Shown: one piece after another, positions 63,272 through 64,000 of the stretch
How the letters are laid out: the number at the start of each line of letters is the position of its first letter
Numbering within the stretch: the first letter of the stretch is position 1
The notes under the pieces: generated by a model
The model's input: only the letters and a program-made list of their open reading frames with translations
Databases searched by the model: none
Told to the model about the DNA's origin: nothing
Assembly (NCBI RefSeq): GCF_011043775.1
Contig: NZ_JAAKXY010000001.1
Coordinates: 721,617 to 785,616 of the forward strand
Length of the DNA stretch: 64,000 bases
Origin: Natronolimnobius sp. AArcel1
Lineage (GTDB): Archaea; Halobacteriota; Halobacteria; Halobacteriales; Natrialbaceae
Direction: 5' to 3'
Program-made: the position numbers and the translations under genes

Positions 63272-64000
63272 ATGAGCCAGCGAATGCAGCAGGGACAGCC
63301 GATGATCGTGATGAGCGAGGATTCCCAGCGCGTCAAGGACAAGGACGCCCAGGACTACAATATCAGCGCCGCTCGTGCGGTCGCTGAGGCCGTCCGTTCG
63401 ACACTTGGTCCAAAAGGAATGGACAAAATGCTCGTCGACTCGATGGGCTCCGTCACCATCACGAACGACGGCGTCACCATCCTGCAGGAGATGGACATCG
63501 ACAACCCAACGGCCGAAATGATCATCGAGGTCGCCGAAACCCAGGAAGACGAAGCTGGTGACGGCACCACGACGGCCGTCGCAATCGCCGGCGAACTCCT
63601 CAAAAACGCCGAGGACCTCCTCGAGCAGGACATTCACCCAACGGCGATCATCAAGGGCTTCCACCTCGCAAGCGAGCAGGCCCGCGAGGAAATCGACGAC
63701 ATCGCACAGGACGTTGACACCGACGACGAGCAGCTCCTTCGCTCGGTCGCCGAAACCTCGATGACCGGCAAGGGCACCGAGGTCAACAAAGAGCACCTCT
63801 CGCAGCTCATCATCGACGCCGTCAAGCAGGTTACCGTCGAGAGTGACGAAGGCGACAACATCGTCGACCTCGAGTACCTCAACATCGAGACCCAGACCGG
63901 CCGCAGCGCCGGCGAATCCGACCTGCTCGTCGGTGGCATCGTGGACAAAGACCCCGTCCACGACAACATGCCAACCTCGGCCGAAGACGCCGACATCCTG
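63272..64000 (+). CDS. Thermosome (group II chaperonin) subunit, 3' end outside window
   Basis: The first 243 residues of a chaperonin of about 550. [30 protein letters not shown] is the usual start, [27 protein letters not shown] binds nucleotide phosphate, and [19 protein letters not shown] holds the catalytic Asp of the equatorial domain. The intermediate domain and the beginning of the apical domain follow. Thermosomes refold proteins in an ATP-driven closed chamber. Which of the two or three haloarchaeal subunits this is cannot be told from the N-terminus. Confidence 0.95.
   Translation, partial: MSQRMQQGQPMIVMSEDSQRVKDKDAQDYNISAARAVAEAVRSTLGPKGMDKMLVDSMGSVTITNDGVTILQEMDIDNPTAEMIIEVAETQEDEAGDGTTTAVAIAGELLKNAEDLLEQDIHPTAIIKGFHLASEQAREEIDDIAQDVDTDDEQLLRSVAETSMTGKGTEVNKEHLSQLIIDAVKQVTVESDEGDNIVDLEYLNIETQTGRSAGESDLLVGGIVDKDPVHDNMPTSAEDADIL

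Overview
The window is about 64 kb of chromosome from an extremely halophilic archaeon (class Halobacteria). The evidence is high GC content, very acidic predicted proteins, and CTCGAG (Leu-Glu) used everywhere. Many genes start at or within a few bases of a TATA-placed transcription start (leaderless), and twin-arginine lipoprotein signals are common. Archaeal marker genes include a Kae1-Bud32 fusion, S24e and S27ae, RtcA, a PUA-domain RNA-binding protein, a thermosome subunit and an orphan RNB ribonuclease. The style is compatible with the Natrialba/Natrinema/Haloterrigena group, but the sequence alone does not fix the genus.

Layout. 1-4700: 3' part of mutS, a micro-ORF plus PIN-like pair, an arsR-arsM arsenic pair and the ITPase-like RdgB. 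4700-9200: small membrane genes and a tandem duplication of [Tat lipoprotein + Gfo/Idh/MocA oxidoreductase] in which the first oxidoreductase is a broken remnant. 9300-11570: rps24e-rps27ae and kae1-bud32. 11700-17200: PQQ-propeller and membrane protein pair, BNR-repeat protein, KDG-kinase-like sugar kinase, RNA 3'-phosphate cyclase. 17200-23990 is the accessory core: an exported Lys/Pro/Glu repeat protein, an HFX_2341-type regulator, a putative RiPP-like cluster (39-aa peptide, ATP-grasp ligase, M50 protease with a PqqD-like front end), a mobile element, a candidate structured RNA and an HTH-MNT/HEPN pair. 24000-36800: RND/MMPL exporter, valS, lipoprotein, DUF7344 gene, DUF1405 gene, pdxS, and an ABC exporter with two duplicated permeases. 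36880-47300: lipoproteins, thrB, MFS, flavoprotein, orphan NrfD, a class-V aminotransferase split by a mobile element, and small zinc proteins. 47500-64000: uvrA, a cysteine-poor S14 with a flavoprotein, disulfide oxidoreductase, tandem GNATs, RNB ribonuclease, a second ABC exporter, TMEM175-like protein, PUA protein, MFS, SRAP protein, and the 5' part of a thermosome gene.

Most notable: (1) the divergent peptide/ATP-grasp/M50 cluster at 19286-21468, a candidate graspetide-like modification and export system. (2) A family of three short palindromic elements (22089-22239, 45954-46037, 60086-60169), each flanked by TA. One copy interrupts an aminotransferase gene, and removing it together with one TA restores the reading frame exactly. 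(3) An S14 paralog with two of the four expected zinc cysteines replaced, beside a flavoprotein. (4) A run of three stem-loops behind a TATA-like box at 22510-22616. No rRNA, tRNA or CRISPR array was recognised.
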